A stretch of DNA of 64,000 nucleotides, from NCBI GenBank assembly GCA_012861695.1, contig JAAOOA010000456.1, positions 259,263-323,262 of the forward strand, written 5' to 3'. The notes beneath the pieces were generated by a model. That model searched no databases, was not told where the DNA came from, and saw only the letters and a list, made by a program, of their open reading frames with translations. Source of the DNA: Trematomus loennbergii (lineage: Eukaryota > Chordata > Actinopteri > Perciformes > Nototheniidae). The position numbers and the translations under genes are program-made. Position 1 is the first letter of the stretch. The number at the start of each line of letters is the position of its first letter. This document shows positions 52,112-63,757 of this stretch, piece by piece.

Positions 52112-52624
52112 ACTCTTCAGATATCACACGCAGCTATTTTAATTACCTCTCAAACTACCTAAACTAGTTATAACTATGTTTTTTAGTTTTACTATCGAGT
52201 CACTCACTATTGGACCCGCGAGCTGCATGATACTGGCGTGTTGTCATGAGAGGAGGAGAGCGCCCCCGTTTTATTATTCCCGTGTTATTGTAAATTACTG
52301 TACACGTTTGAATAGTTAATTAATCTACTATAATTAGTTTGTTTAATAGCGAATCATATCTAATTTTGTCCGTAAGATTTAAACTGTAACAGCCCTGCTG
52401 ACCGGACAGGAGGGGGGTGAGGAGGGGGGTGGGTTGCGGTAGGTGGGGGCTGAGAGAGGTGGGGGCTGAGAGGGCGGATGTGAAACCTGCTGTAAGGGGG
52501 GAGGAGGGGTGGGTTGAGAGGGTGGGGGCTGAGCGGGGTGGGGGCTGAGAAGGGGGGCTACCTGAGAGGATGTAGCACCTGTATGTGAGGGGGAGGGGGG
52601 TGGGCTGAGGGGGTGGGGGCTACC

Positions 52625-52791
52625 GGTGAGGATGTCACACCTGTACGCGATAACACCTCGATCAAAGGGGCTCATTAGCATATCAAAAGGGAGGATGTCA
52701 TAAACTTAATTAGGGGGCGGGACTTAGAAGGTGTGACCTGTCACTTTTTTATGCATACTAATGAGATTGAAGCGGGATTGGTAACACTACT
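52625..52791 (-). repeat. Right terminal inverted repeat of the palindrome
   Basis: It is the inverse of 39,284-39,440. The sequence beyond it (TACGAAAACTG) has no match to the left flank. Confidence 0.85.
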
Positions 52792-53952
52792 TACGAAAAC
52801 TGAAATGTAAAAACAATTTGGCAACTTGTTTAGGTCCCAGTCAAGAAATATCCCGACCCATAATCCCCTGATAAACGTTTTATTGATGTTTTTACTCCTC
52901 TGATTTGGTATGGATTAAACAAACTGGATTCAGAGCTGCTGATAGGTGGATTTTGTTACCTTTGGACAGGCTGGCTTTGTCTTCCCCTGTTTCCAGTCTT
53001 TATGCTAAGCTAAGCTAACAGTTGATGGCCTTATTTCTAACAAACATATACAGCAATCTTAATATCTACGATCAGCTGATCCAAGAGGGTTTTAAATAGT
53101 TTATAAAGCTTCAGAAGAACCAAATCTATCAGACAAATGGTGTTAAGTAGAAATGGAAATAGTTAAGTAGATGTTTTTAAGATACTTTCCCTAAGTTGAG
53201 AACTAGTAAAAACTGTACTTCAGTAAGTACATTTAAAAAAACACACAAAATAACATTCTTTGTTCCTTTTTCTTTAATCCATTGAGGCTTTGTTCAAACT
53301 TTACAAGCAGTGTGCAGAGAGGTGGACGAAATACAATTACATAACACAACAGACAGCTGAGATGTAACATTTTAATTTCCCTGGTTTTTAAACCACTGCA
53401 GCCTAATGTTTAATGATCAGATATTGTTGATTCTCCAAGTAACTGTCAATACATTTTGTACCAATATACTATAATACAATAATCAATCCTGAACTTCCCC
53501 TTTAAACACACCAGAGACCCATCATTTCCCCCTCAATTGAAATTATAAAATAAATATATATACAGTATTTTACTAATGAAAAAGGAGTGCATTACTTCCA
53601 CTAGTTATGTCTGCAAGTATGAAACACTTTTTGAACACACAATTCTGAGACAATAAATACTTTTCTTGTCCCCCTGACATATAAAGAAGTGGCAAAAGTT
53701 TATTTCTGAGTAAATAGTTTTCTGATCACTTCAAGTCATGACGGCAGGAAGTGCAATCCGTAGAATAAACTAGAGTACATTAGAACATACTCATCAGTAT
53801 TTTATGTGTTTTTATGCGTCTCATCAAGGTGAACCATATGTGATCAGATTCTGAAACATTAACAATGTGTACAATGTACTTCCCCAGTTGAATACATTTA
53901 TTACATTTAGTGAGAGTGACTCTTTCTGTAGAAAATCAAATGGTTGTTCTAC
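52792..53952. other. 3' flank of the TRIM gene
   Basis: No coding region. It carries one CTTTATGCTAAGCTAAGCTA repeat at about 52,999 and is probably partly the TRIM 3' UTR. Confidence 0.5.
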
Positions 53953-55575
53953 TCAGTGAGATTGACGAGAGATGATCAGAGGGGCAGAGTTTTTACCACC
54001 ATTTTTGTTACCGGGACCAAAGTATGGGTAGAGTTTCTCTTTGAAGCAGCAGCCAGTGAAGGAGTCAGAGCTGCAGCATCAACATCATAAAAGGAGACCA
54101 GACCCTCCTCATAATCCACAAACACCCCCACCTTCTCAGGCTGAGACTTCAGAGAGAGACGGACTGAAGGAACAGCAAGAGCTAGTACTCATTTTCATTC
54201 CTCAACCATATCATCCAGTAACCTTTCTGAGGAGTCAGTATGATCTCTCCCTTCCTGTTGATCGACTCTCTGGCCACTCCTAAATCCCACCCAGTCTTCC
54301 CTTTAACCTGAACCTCGTAATAAAATCTTCCTGAAGAGAAACTCTGCTTTGCTAAGACACAAGGAGAAGTATCAAATCTCTCTGGATTGTCTGGGAGATT
54401 CTTCCTCACATCACCACAGTTGACTTGTTTTCCATCATCAGACAGGATGAAGTTGGGATGTGCTGTATCAGGATCAAGAGTCACCTCCACCTCATACTGC
54501 TGGACCCTCTTCAGCTCAAGCAGCTTCCTCATCTGTTTACTGAGCGTCTCCTCCAGCTGAGTCACAGCTCTCCTCACAGTCCCCTCATATGAAGGTGGAC
54601 GGACCCTGACTTCCGTCCAGTTCTTGGTGGGTGGAGCAGCGTTCAGGGACGTGAAGCTTTGGAGAGGTGGAGCTGGTCTTCAGAGCGTGACAGCTGCTCC
54701 ACCTCAGCTTCTCTTCTTCAGCTCAGAGATTTCCTGTTCCAGCTCTTTGATGAAGCCTTCAGCCTGTTCCTCTGTCTCTCTCTGCTTCTCTTGATGGTGT
54801 CGATGAGCTCGGCCTGGCTTCTCTCAACAGACTCCTTCAGAGCGGTGAAGACCTGAACACCATCTGCTATCTCTCTGTCTGCTCCGTCCTTACTGAGCTC
54901 CACTGAGCCATTCATCTCCTGAACCTTCAGTCGTCTCTTCTGGATCATCTGCTGAATTTCAGCCTCTGTCTTCCCCAGCTCAGCCTTCTTTCCTTCATAT
55001 TCTTCTTTCAGAGGAACAACATCATGTGTCTTGTGGTCTAAAACAGTGCAGAGCATGCAGACACACACCTGGTCGGTCTTACAGAACAGTTCCAGCAGTT
55101 TATCATGCTTCACACACATCCTGCTTTCTAGGTTCTCCACAGGGTCGATCAGCTGATGTTTTTTGAAGCCTGCATTTTTCAGATGAGGCTCCAGGTGAGT
55201 CTCACAGTAGGAGGCCAGACACACCAGGCAGGACTTCAGGGCCTTCAGTCTGGTTCCAGTGCAGACGTCACAGGGAACTTCTCCTGGTTTGACAACGTGT
55301 TTGCTCTGAGCTGCTGCTGCTGGCTTTCTGTTGAGCTGACTGTCTGAACTGAGCAGCCATCTCAGAGATGAATGTGTTGACCCGCAGCTCAGGCTTTATG
55401 GTGAACACCTCTTTGCAGTTGGGACACTGACTCGGGACATTTCTATCCAGTGTTCAGAGATGCAGGATTTACAGAAGTTGTGTCCACATGGTATGGCGAC
55501 TGGATCAGTGAACACATCCAGACAGATGGAGCACAGAAACTGATCTTCAGTCAGCAGACAGCTGGCAGCAGACAT
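53953..55575 (-). CDS. TRIM-family E3 ubiquitin ligase (finTRIM-like), main coding exon with several frameshifts
   Basis: From ATG 55,575, just after acceptor TTTTGTCCTCAG, the minus strand encodes a RING finger (CSICLDVFTDPVAIPCGHNF, CKSC), B-box region (CDVCTGTRLKALKSCLVC; then KHDKLLELFCKTDQVCVCML, DHKTHDVVPL), a coiled coil (about 54,970-54,650) and a PRY/SPRY domain (LDPDTAHPNFILSDDGKQV, GRFYYEVQVKGKTGWDLGVA, GYWMIWLRNENEY, VGVFVDYEEGLVSFYDVDAA) to TGA 53,953. Fish have large families of such innate-immune TRIMs. The frame is broken near 55,447, 55,300, 54,790, 54,709, 54,665, 54,187 and 54,065, nearly all by one base. Domain residues are otherwise well kept, so consensus errors are as likely as pseudogenisation. 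Confidence 0.88.
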
Positions 55576-56469
55576 GTCTCTCTGAGGACAAAACGTGTAA
55601 AAAAACAAAACTGTAATGTATATATGATCTGATATGATATATTAATCTCTTGTATCTGTTTGCTATATGTCAAATAGATGGTGATACTGAACTCTGCTGA
55701 TGTATCATGATTATGCGGAGGGTGAAAGATTGCTCAAATTTGCAGTTCACTGTTATGGTTAAATGTTGAACAAATCTCTCTGTTTGTTAATATTATAAAT
55801 ACATCTGGAAAATCATAGCAGCATTCAGTTTAAACTCTAAGAAACAATGTGTAAGCTCTAATACTGTTGGGGGATTTTGCCGTTGTTGAACAGAGGAGTG
55901 AAACCTCCTGCTGAGCATCACTGAAGTTAATACTAGTTGTTGTTGTCGTGTGCTGTGCTGAAGCGCATTATCCTTGTACATTACTGTTTTATACAGTACT
56001 GTATTCACTGTATTTATTATTATCTGTGTATTTATTCTTATTTATTACATGGCTTAGTTGAATACTCGATTCTGATTGGTCAATTCGGAACACGTGACAC
56101 GTTGTTAATCCAGAACAGACAGACCGCTGTCAAGGATTTATTGACCGTTGTTAAGGACGCTCACATCTGCACAAACAAGTCCGTCCGATTTAACTGTATA
56201 CAGTTTGGCTGAAAAGCAAACTGCATGCAGTTTGCTTTTCTAACTGACAAGACAAGAGCGACAGAAAGCAGCGGAGAAGTAACGGGGCAGAACCCTCCTT
56301 TTTACGCAGCGGTCCAGACATAGACATCAAACGGCGACACATATTCAGTTGCCAGTTCCTTTGGCATTAGGGCAGGGATATCTAGATACTTTCCAAGGTT
56401 TGACATCATGAATTGTGCTACTTTTAAAGCAAGCAACAATGTTTTCAAATCTGTAATCAAAAAGCTCCT

Positions 56470-56690
56470 CAAAAACGCTATCGAAGCAGTTCCTGCCGTT
56501 GCTACGTTAGTTCAAACGGTACAACGGACTATTTTTCTTAGCGGATGCATGTCAATTTAAATCAATACATACAACTATTTTTTAAATCAATAAAATCATT
56601 TTCTAAATCAATAAAATCATTTTCTAAATCCATAAAAGCATTTCAATTAATATTGGGAGTCATATCGTTACTTTTTTGAGAATGTGGCCA
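56470..56690 (+). repeat. Dispersed repeat with tandem ATCAATAAAATCATTTTCTA
   Basis: Short direct repeats of AAATCAATAAAATCATTTTC. It is shared, inverted, with 19,900-20,060. Confidence 0.75.
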
Positions 56691-56701
56691 TGTAATAAGA
56701 G

Positions 56702-56846
56702 GGATAATGTGCAGCGACTTGGTCATTATGGGGAAAAGAACACCGACAGGCTGATCAGGAGCCCGACGCGAAGCGGAGGGATCTAGATCTGCCTGAAGGT
56801 GTTCTTTTCCCCATAATGACCGCGTCGCTGCACATTATCCCTTACT
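56702..56846. repeat. Fold-back inverted repeat, arms about 50 bp
   Basis: GGATAATGTGCAGCGAC and GGTCATTATGGGGAAAAGAA on one side pair with TTCTTTTCCCCATAATGACC and GTCGCTGCACATTATCC on the other, around a GC-rich loop. It is likely a MITE. Confidence 0.85.
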
Positions 56847-57028
56847 TATACATTTCCCATCTATTTACCTTTATTTTTGTATCATTTATTTTGTACATAC
56901 TTCTGATAATTGTGTATATGACTGACTGTTTTGCACTCTGGTTAGACCCTCCTTAATTTCGTTACACTGTACTTGCATTTTGTAATGACAATAAAGTAAT
57001 CTGATCTAATCTAATCTAAATGTCACTA
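56847..57028 (+). mobile_element. LINE 3' end
   Basis: TTTCGTTACACTGTACTTGC then AATGACAATAAAGTAATCTG and a short ATCTAATCTAATCTAA tail: the 3' end of a fish L2/CR1-like LINE, without coding sequence. Confidence 0.75.
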
Positions 57029-57224
57029 CCCGGGCCCGTTCTCATTTCATCAAATTCCCCTCTTCGACTCCTATCCTCGAGACTCTTACCGCACGAGGCA
57101 TGATGGTGCAATTCATGCACGGGTCCTCCGAAAGGCCCTCCCTCAGATGCTCGAGGCCAAGACAAGAGGGGCAAAGGTCATGCCATCCTCTGGTTAAAGA
57201 GGAGCCATACAGGTGTTAGAGCCG

Positions 57225-58195
57225 TTAGACCTAGCGATAGCTAGAGCACTCAGCTGAGTGTAAATAACTGGCCAGGAAACAAATGCCGTGGAGGGGAGTG
57301 AGCACAATAGTAGTTAGCTTGAGCGTGAGCACTCTGCTAACTGGAGTGAGAAAAATGAAGTCAGTTAATGGGTTTTATGCCGTGAGAGGAGAGCGGAATA
57401 CTCTCTCCACTAGCGCCGTAGCGAGTTAGCCTAAGCGAGAGCACTCTGCTAACTGAAGGCTGGAACGGGCATCCAACTGTGTGCAGGGAAGGGGAGCGGA
57501 TTCACTCTCTTCACTAGCGCTGTAGCAAGTTGCTTTGAGCGAGAGCACTCAGTTAACTGGAGGATGGAACAGGAACCAACTGTGTGCAGTGAAAAGGGGA
57601 GCGAAGACACTCTCTTCACTAGCACTATAGCAAGTTAGCTTTGAGCGAGAGCAGTCAGCTAACTGGAGGATAGAACAGGAACTAATTGTGACTGTGAGAG
57701 GGGAGTGAAGACACTCTCTTCACTAGCGCTGTAGCAAGTTAGCTTTGAGCGAGAGCACTCAGTTAACTGGAGGATGAACACTTTATGTGTCGTTGCCACT
57801 CTTTGCATATCATGTATAATTTTTTTTACCCTGTTTGTAAAAAGTAATTTCCTTAATGTTTTATGTGAGGGAATGGAAATAGCTCAAAGCTAACTGGCAC
57901 TGTTACGCTTGACACATTTAAATGTTTTAAGTGTTCATTACAGTGCATTGTCCCTGTCAAATAAACGATTAAATAAAATAACCAATTGTGCGCCGTGAGA
58001 GGGGAGCGAAGACACTCCCTCACTAGCACTGTAGCAAGTTAGCTTTGAGCGAGAGTACTCAGCTAACTGGAGGATAGAACAGGAACTAATTGTGAACTGT
58101 GAGAGGGGGGCGGAGACACTCCCTTCACTAGCGCCGTAACAGTTAGCTTGAATGAAACCACTCAGCTTAACTGGACGATAGAATAGGTAAAGAAA
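57225..58195 (+). repeat. Minisatellite of about 115 bp units
   Basis: Head-to-tail units containing CACTCTCTTCACTAGCGCTG, TAGCAAGTTAGCTTTGAGCG, AGAGCACTCAGCTAACTGGA and AGGATAGAACAGGAA. About seven to eight units, with a 190-bp unrelated interruption at about 57,775-57,965. Confidence 0.9.
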
Positions 58196-58199
58196 CAAT

Positions 58200-58990
58200 G
58201 TATGCGTATGAGAGGGGGGCGTTTATGCGTTTATGCACAGTATGCGTATTCAAAAAAGTCTTCCGTTCACATGCATTTGTTTCATTTAACGTATCTGTTC
58301 AAACGAGGCCGCTGGAAACGCTGTAGTACATATGCTGGGACTGTAAGTGGCGCTGTAACTTCCGCCAAAATACACCAAAAGCCGCGAAGAAGAGCAACCG
58401 AGCAGCCCCGCTGCAATGTTGCCATGGCTACCCTTCTGTTAAGCCCCGAAACTGAAACTGAAAGAAACTGAAAGAAACCAATCTGTGGATATTGCATCCC
58501 GACCAAGAAACACGAAAGAAACAACTCCGTGGAGAGGACGGCTCAGAAAGAGAGAGATATTCTCTACAAACACCGGGTGAGATCCTCCTTTGTCAATATA
58601 ATGGATCAATGCATGAAATCTGACTCTGTTTATTTGTTTAAGGAGTATATTGGGCGTTACAATTTTGGTTTGCCTTTTATAATATTATTTCATTCAAGAA
58701 CCCCTTGTGCGTTTAATTAACACAGCTATTTTTGATAGTTGCTACAGCAGTGAGCAGGAGAGGCGGGGAGAGGCGGGAGATGGGGCTATCGTTATTTTTT
58801 CAGGAAATATTCGTATAGAGTGATTACACGGACTCGGTTGACCCCCCAGAGCGTTTTGTTTGCAATCTATCCACCTTGGGACCCGTTATTGTTTGTGGGG
58901 TCAGTTTCTATCGGCTTGTGTAAATAATAGGGCTATACGCACGCGAAACTATGCAGATACAAGCAGTTTTCTCCTCGTGTAAACGGCGCC
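58200..58990. other. Possible degenerate DNA transposon
   Basis: No gene is seen. GC-rich sequence with AAACTGAAACTGAAAGAAAC-type short repeats near 58,448-58,480 and a CGTGTAAACGGCGCC end-like motif near 58,978 suggests a transposon, but its limits are unclear. Confidence 0.35.
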
Positions 58991-59468
58991 TTAGTAATAG
59001 TCTGTCTTTTCTTAACTATGAGTCACCAAGCTAATGTCAGGAAGCACTGAACATTTTAAGTTACTATGTGTAAATCTTTCTCCAGTAAGGAAATAGTCAG
59101 CCAGCTGCTGCAGCAATTTATCCACAATTTGTCACTGCAATACTGCGCTAGGTGACCCAAATGTGAAGCTTAACTGAGATTGTATCTCTTATTCAATAAT
59201 ATATTCCTAATAGTCCCGCCCACAGGAGATGCGCGTGATGCGAGTCGAGGAGGGGAGCCGAGGAGAGAGGAGGGGAAGCAGCAGGCGGTTTAGAGAAATG
59301 AGAACTCCTCTCCTCTGAGCGGTCATTTTAAGAGACGTCCATTAATGATGACAGGAGGCACAGCAGCCCTCTGTCTGATGGACAGATGTGTTCATGACGA
59401 CTTATATATTTACTTTTAATTCATTCACAGTGCGGTATAATGAGACAATAACAGGCTACAGATGCGGA

Positions 59469-59480
59469 CATACACACACA

Positions 59481-59548
<68 letters not shown>
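59469..59548. repeat. (CA)n microsatellite
   Basis: A CA run with one CC interruption within the inferred TRIM intron. Confidence 0.95.
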
Positions 59549-59550
<2 letters not shown>

Positions 59551-60137
59551 TGCCAAAGCCACTGTGTCAAGTGTCCTAGTTGGGTTGCCGTACGGAGTGG
59601 TGGACCATCTCGCACATGCGCACTGCAGATAGGGCAGGGCTGCAGATCGGTAGTGACAGTGACACTAAGAAACAGTAAACGTTATCAGCTTCAAAAGGCA
59701 GACAGCAGTTACTACAGAAACAGGTTCAAAGCTCAAGGCTACTTACCACAGTGTGTACAAATTATATAAAATGAAATATCTAATTGTCATGCCTTTTTAT
59801 AAGCAACACTTTTAACACAACACCAGATCCCTTGCTTTGGAGAGTCCAGAACAAATCTAATATTTAGATTCTACTTTGTTTAATAAGTCATTTATAAAGA
59901 TGTTTTCAAATACAGGAAATATGAAAATAAGTATAATGCTAGCTTTAACTGTATGCTCTCTAACCTAACTTACACAGAGTTTACATTGTAGTTGTGGCTC
60001 TTGCTAATATCTTAACTGACACATATCTATAGTATTATATTCTTTATATGGTCAAATGGATGTAATACAGTCAGATTCTGATTTTAATCCAGCTTTGACT
60101 AATTATTTAGTTAGTGATGTGTCTGTAGTGTACTCAC

Positions 60138-60310
60138 CAGTGTTTGCAGAGTCCTGCTGTGTTGTTGAGAAAAGCTGCTGGATTCAGTTGAGTGTTTCTT
60201 CAGAGAAACGAGACTTGTCTCGGCTGCTGCTCTGCTGTCGCTCAGACAAACTTCAGCTTTCATTTCTGGGAAATGGAAACTCTTCTCTTACAGTGTGGTC
60301 CCACCTCTCA
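60138..60310 (-). other. TRIM 5' non-coding leader exon
   Basis: Minus strand contains CTGAAGAAACACTCAACTGA, CAACAACACAGCAGGACTCT and ends GCAAACACTG|GTGAGT. This resembles leader exons of fish TRIM genes, and the open donor pairs with the acceptor at 55,582. The 5' end is approximate. Confidence 0.6.
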
Positions 60311-61204
60311 GTGGCAGTTTGCCAAGAGGGAGTGGAGGAAGAACTGTTGAGGCTTGTTATTTAACTTTGTGACGATGCATTTTACAGCTGATCCAAGAGG
60401 CTTTTCAAATAGTGTATTGAGCATAAGTAGGAATATTTTCTCAATACATAAAGGACATCTCTTTACACATCAGGAGATTTATAGCTATATTTCACAACGC
60501 TGTGTTATGGTCCCTGTTTAAGAGCAGCTGGTGAACACTTCCTCCTCCTGAACAGACTGTTTGAAATGGGTCTTGTAAGAAATATGAGGAGTAAAGGCTT
60601 GTGGAGTTATACAATAAACCACAACATCTAAATCCTCTTATTAGATGCGATATTAATCACAGAGGAACGAACCCGGGAGGAAGACCCGCCCCCCGTCGAG
60701 ACCGGCCAATAGGAGAGGACTATAGACTATAACATGGACAGGAAAAAACGCTCTCTCTCTACCCCGGCCACGCGATAAACAACAGCTGGGAGGAGGCAGC
60801 GGCACCCCACGCGAACGGGAGAGCCGCTGTCAGTACCATGGCCGTTTCTCAATCCGAGGATGCTGGCTTGGTAGCACAGCCGAGCCGAGCATCTTGCTTC
60901 AGAAGCAAGGCAAGAATACTTCCTGCTATTCGGAAAACGAAGAGTGGAACAGGCTAGCAAGTGTGCAGGTGTGCGTCATATGAGAGGCCCCGCCTTACAT
61001 CTTCCGCCACAGATTTGGGAAATTGGTCCATGCGCAAAGCATTGTGGGGATTTTAAGGACGCGAAGTCTACCCATGTGCAGCCTCGAAATTTCCCCCAAC
61101 CAAGGACGCGGCCTCGGTGGAATTCCAAGTATGCTGGAGATTGGAACAGTCCTTCGGCATCATGTTACCATGCTGTTACCATGCCACGCAACCTCTCATT
61201 CCCC
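60311..61204. other. Intergenic DNA around the TRIM promoter
   Basis: No coding exon is seen. The part nearest 60,310 should hold the TRIM promoter. From about 60,840 the GC-rich sequence (GAGGATGCTGGCTTGG, AGCATTGTGGGGATTTTAAG) looks transposon-derived. Confidence 0.45.
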
Positions 61205-61429
61205 TGATAGGTGGAGAGTTGCCCATATAGGCGGAGGACCCCGTTTCTGACGTCAGAGCAATTTCAATCTGTATCAGTCTGTATCAGATCCGTTTTTAGA
61301 GATTTGGGTATGGAGGAAAAGAGAGGGTTGTGTTTTCTGACACTTGGTGAGTTCCCTGACACACCGGGGACACATATTCATGTATAAAAGACGCACAAAA
61401 GTGCATTTTGCATGATAGGTCCCCTTTAA
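61205..61429 (+). mobile_element. 3' half of a TTAA-ended repeat element
   Basis: It matches 62,763-63,002 from CCCCTGATAGGTGGAGAGTT to GCATGATAGGTCCCCTTTAA. The 5' half is missing or diverged. Confidence 0.75.
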
Positions 61430-61805
61430 GTTATTACAGCGACAGAATTAATAAACAGTTGGCAAATAATAATGATAGATAATATTTAAATGCATAACAT
61501 TGATAAGAGTGAAACCAGATTAAAATAGGTCCCAAGCTCTGAAAAGAATGCAAAATATACAATTTACCTACACTGCCTGATGGCCTTTTTCTCATGTACA
61601 CAATAAATATGTCTTCATAATAATGAGATAGATCAGATTTGTTTTGGTGACTGAACCGACTCGTTTAGGAGCATTTGAGTCTCAATGGTTTCTAATGTTT
61701 AATATATATACAAGCTAATAATAATGAAGCCTCTGTGCTCTAAATGTTTCCAGGTATGCCTTCAGCGAGAACAATATGCCCACCATGGTGCCGATCCCCT
61801 ACGCC

Positions 61806-63757
61806 ATGGTCGGCAACAGGCGGCCCGGGCCATTGTTGGCCCGCCAGCAATAATATTTGGCCCGTAATTTTGAGAATAACATTTTTTTTTTTTTTTAACA
61901 ACATCGGACCGACAGTCGCACATATAGGCTATAATGTCCAAATAGAGAATCTACCTACACCTGAAGAATGCTTATTGTACTTTTATCTATGTTGAGAATG
62001 AATGACATACAGCACAGGCACAATCAGGCAGCGGGGTGCACTGACGTCAAGTAAAGTACTTATTTAAAGGACACCTATCATGCTATATTTAAATGATATA
62101 TTGTAGGGCCATACCTATATAAGGTATATTTATACGTTTCTGTTTTCAAAATACCAAACAGATCATGCATTTTAGCCATGCCTCATTTCACTCTATTTGC
62201 TGTTCTCCAGCCCTGTTTTTGCAGGGGCTGATTCTGTGAGCTGCAGCTGACCCATCCCCCTGCAGGAGAGGGAGCGTGCTCTGATCAAGTCAGAAGAAGG
62301 GAGAAAAAGAGATCTCCGTCCTCCGTGTTTTTATTCTTATATTATGATATAGAGTTGTTATTCATTTGTTTTAAAGCTCAATAAATAACAAAGAAGACCT
62401 TTGACCGGCACTTTTCTAATTTTGTCCGGAAGATTTAAACTTTAACGGACATCTTGACCGGCGAAAGAAAACCTAACTGAAACTCTGCCGCACGGTCCCC
62501 TCGTTCCTTGGAAGAGACGGAGAGGTGGTGTTTGTCATCTGCTGGTGGACTAACCGGAGAGAATTACAGTGCTTGCCTCGGGGAGGAGAACAAAAGCCAC
62601 AGCGGAGAATAAACAGAAGGTAACCATGGCAACCATGCGCGGGAAGTCTTCTTCGCTGCTTTTGTGGCAGACTACAGCGCCACTTACAGGCCTGGCATTG
62701 TACTACAGCGTCTCCAGCGCTTTCGAGCGGCAATGGCCGTCGTGGCCCAACCCCACATTCCCCTGATAGGTGGAGAGTTGGCCCAATAGCCGTAGCGCCA
62801 CCGTCCTGACGTCAGGACAGTGTTCAAATCTGGATCAGTTTTTTATCAGATCCGTTGCAGCCCCTTTTTTAGAGATTTGGGTATGGAGGAAAATAGAGAG
62901 GGTTGTGTTTTTCTGACACTTGTGAGTTCCCTGGAACACCGGGACACATATTCATGTATACAGACGTACAAAAGTGCATTTTGCATGATAGGTCCCCTTT
63001 AACTATTAAATATTGAGTTTGAGTAAAATACTTGGTTACTGATTAATTTAGGTTATAATATATTAAATAATTGCAAAGCAAAACATGCTGTAATTTATTT
63101 ATTTTGTATTTTTTTAAAGGTTTTCAACCTGAAGAATCCTAATGTGTCCTTGAAAAGTTGAAATAAAGAAGGAAAAGGATTCCAGTTGGTCATGCGTCCT
63201 CTGTTGCCCCTCAAGCCTCTCAAATGTGGGCAAACACTCAATAAATGCCAAAACCCAGAGAACTTGACAATACTTATCAGTATAAAAGTATGTTAAATAA
63301 CACTGCTACCTAGTTATAACTCCCTCAGTGGAGGCTCGTCCATTGAAGAAAGGGAGGACCATCCTCCCTAAAATTTCAGAAAAAAATAAACTTTGAAGAG
63401 AACAATAAATACACCTCAATTTAAAAGATAAGTCTGTTAAAATACAGATAATAGCCCTGACTTTTACATGGGACTGAAATGGGGCTAGAGACGACGAGCC
63501 TCCCTTTGGGCGGGTCTATCCAGAGCTCTGGATTGGGCGCCTATATCATCAGTGAACCAATCAGCGGATCTGACTGCGCATCAGAGTGTTGATGGGGAGG
63601 GTTATCAGCGATTCGAGTTTTTTCTGAACCGGGGAACAGGGCGCTGCGCCCTCTTACCAAATCAATTCCTTGAATTAGGCTTCGATTATGTTCTGGCCCG
63701 CCATCTTGTGGCTCAGCAAAAAATTGGCCCACGGCCAAACTTACTTGCCTACCCCTG
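61806..63757. mobile_element. hAT element inserted in the astacin exon
   Basis: It is flanked by an exact 8-bp duplication, CCTACGCC (61,798-61,805 and 63,758-63,765). The left end reads ATGGTCGGCAACAGGCGGCC; the right end, inverted, CAGGGGTAGGCAAGTAAG. Both sub-terminal parts have GGCCCGCC/TTGGCCC-type sequence. It carries a nested TTAA-bounded element (62,064-63,002). No transposase is left. Confidence 0.88.
62064..63002 (+). mobile_element. piggyBac-like non-autonomous element, nested
   Basis: It is bounded by TTAA on both sides with inverted ends TTAAAGGACACCTATCATGC and (inverted) TTAAAGGGGACCTATCATGC. The TTAA target is typical of piggyBac. Its interior includes TAATTTTGTCCGGAAGATTT, related to a motif repeated in the palindrome, and a block shared with 20,715-20,800. 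Confidence 0.75.

Larger units (their letters stand above)
39284..52791. mobile_element. 13.5-kb palindromic (fold-back) element, Polinton/Maverick-like
   Basis: The left arm (39,284-45,710) and right arm (45,743-52,791) are inverted copies around a 32-bp loop at 45,711-45,742. Both outer ends read AGTAGTGTTACCAATCCCGC. Each arm holds, from outside in: C-rich tandem blocks, ORF D, an AT run, gene B, gene A, an inner inverted motif, tandem duplicates, gene C, a TTTCAGTG satellite and an integrase fragment. Differences between arms are mainly one-base indels, plus a LINE-tail insertion and a 507-bp duplication in the right arm only. The integrase signature and AG-type ends suggest a Polinton/Maverick derivative, though capsid, protease and polymerase genes are not seen. 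No target duplication flanks it (GACTCG versus TACGAA). Confidence 0.75.
55582..60137 (-). other. Inferred TRIM intron 1
   Basis: It runs from donor CACTG|GTGAGT at 60,137 to the acceptor before 55,581. It contains a fold-back repeat, a minisatellite and a CA tract, listed separately. The stretches 55,590-56,460 and 58,990-59,460 show nothing else I can assign. Confidence 0.6.

Noticed and set aside
39284..52791. Pure hairpin-read sequencing artefact
   Set aside because: Flanks differ, the arms end precisely at a terminal repeat, and the right arm has private insertions. A graph misjoin of two element copies is still possible and is reported.
60056..60364. Plus-strand 102-codon frame
   Set aside because: The opposite strand is better explained as a TRIM leader exon with a GTGAGT donor.
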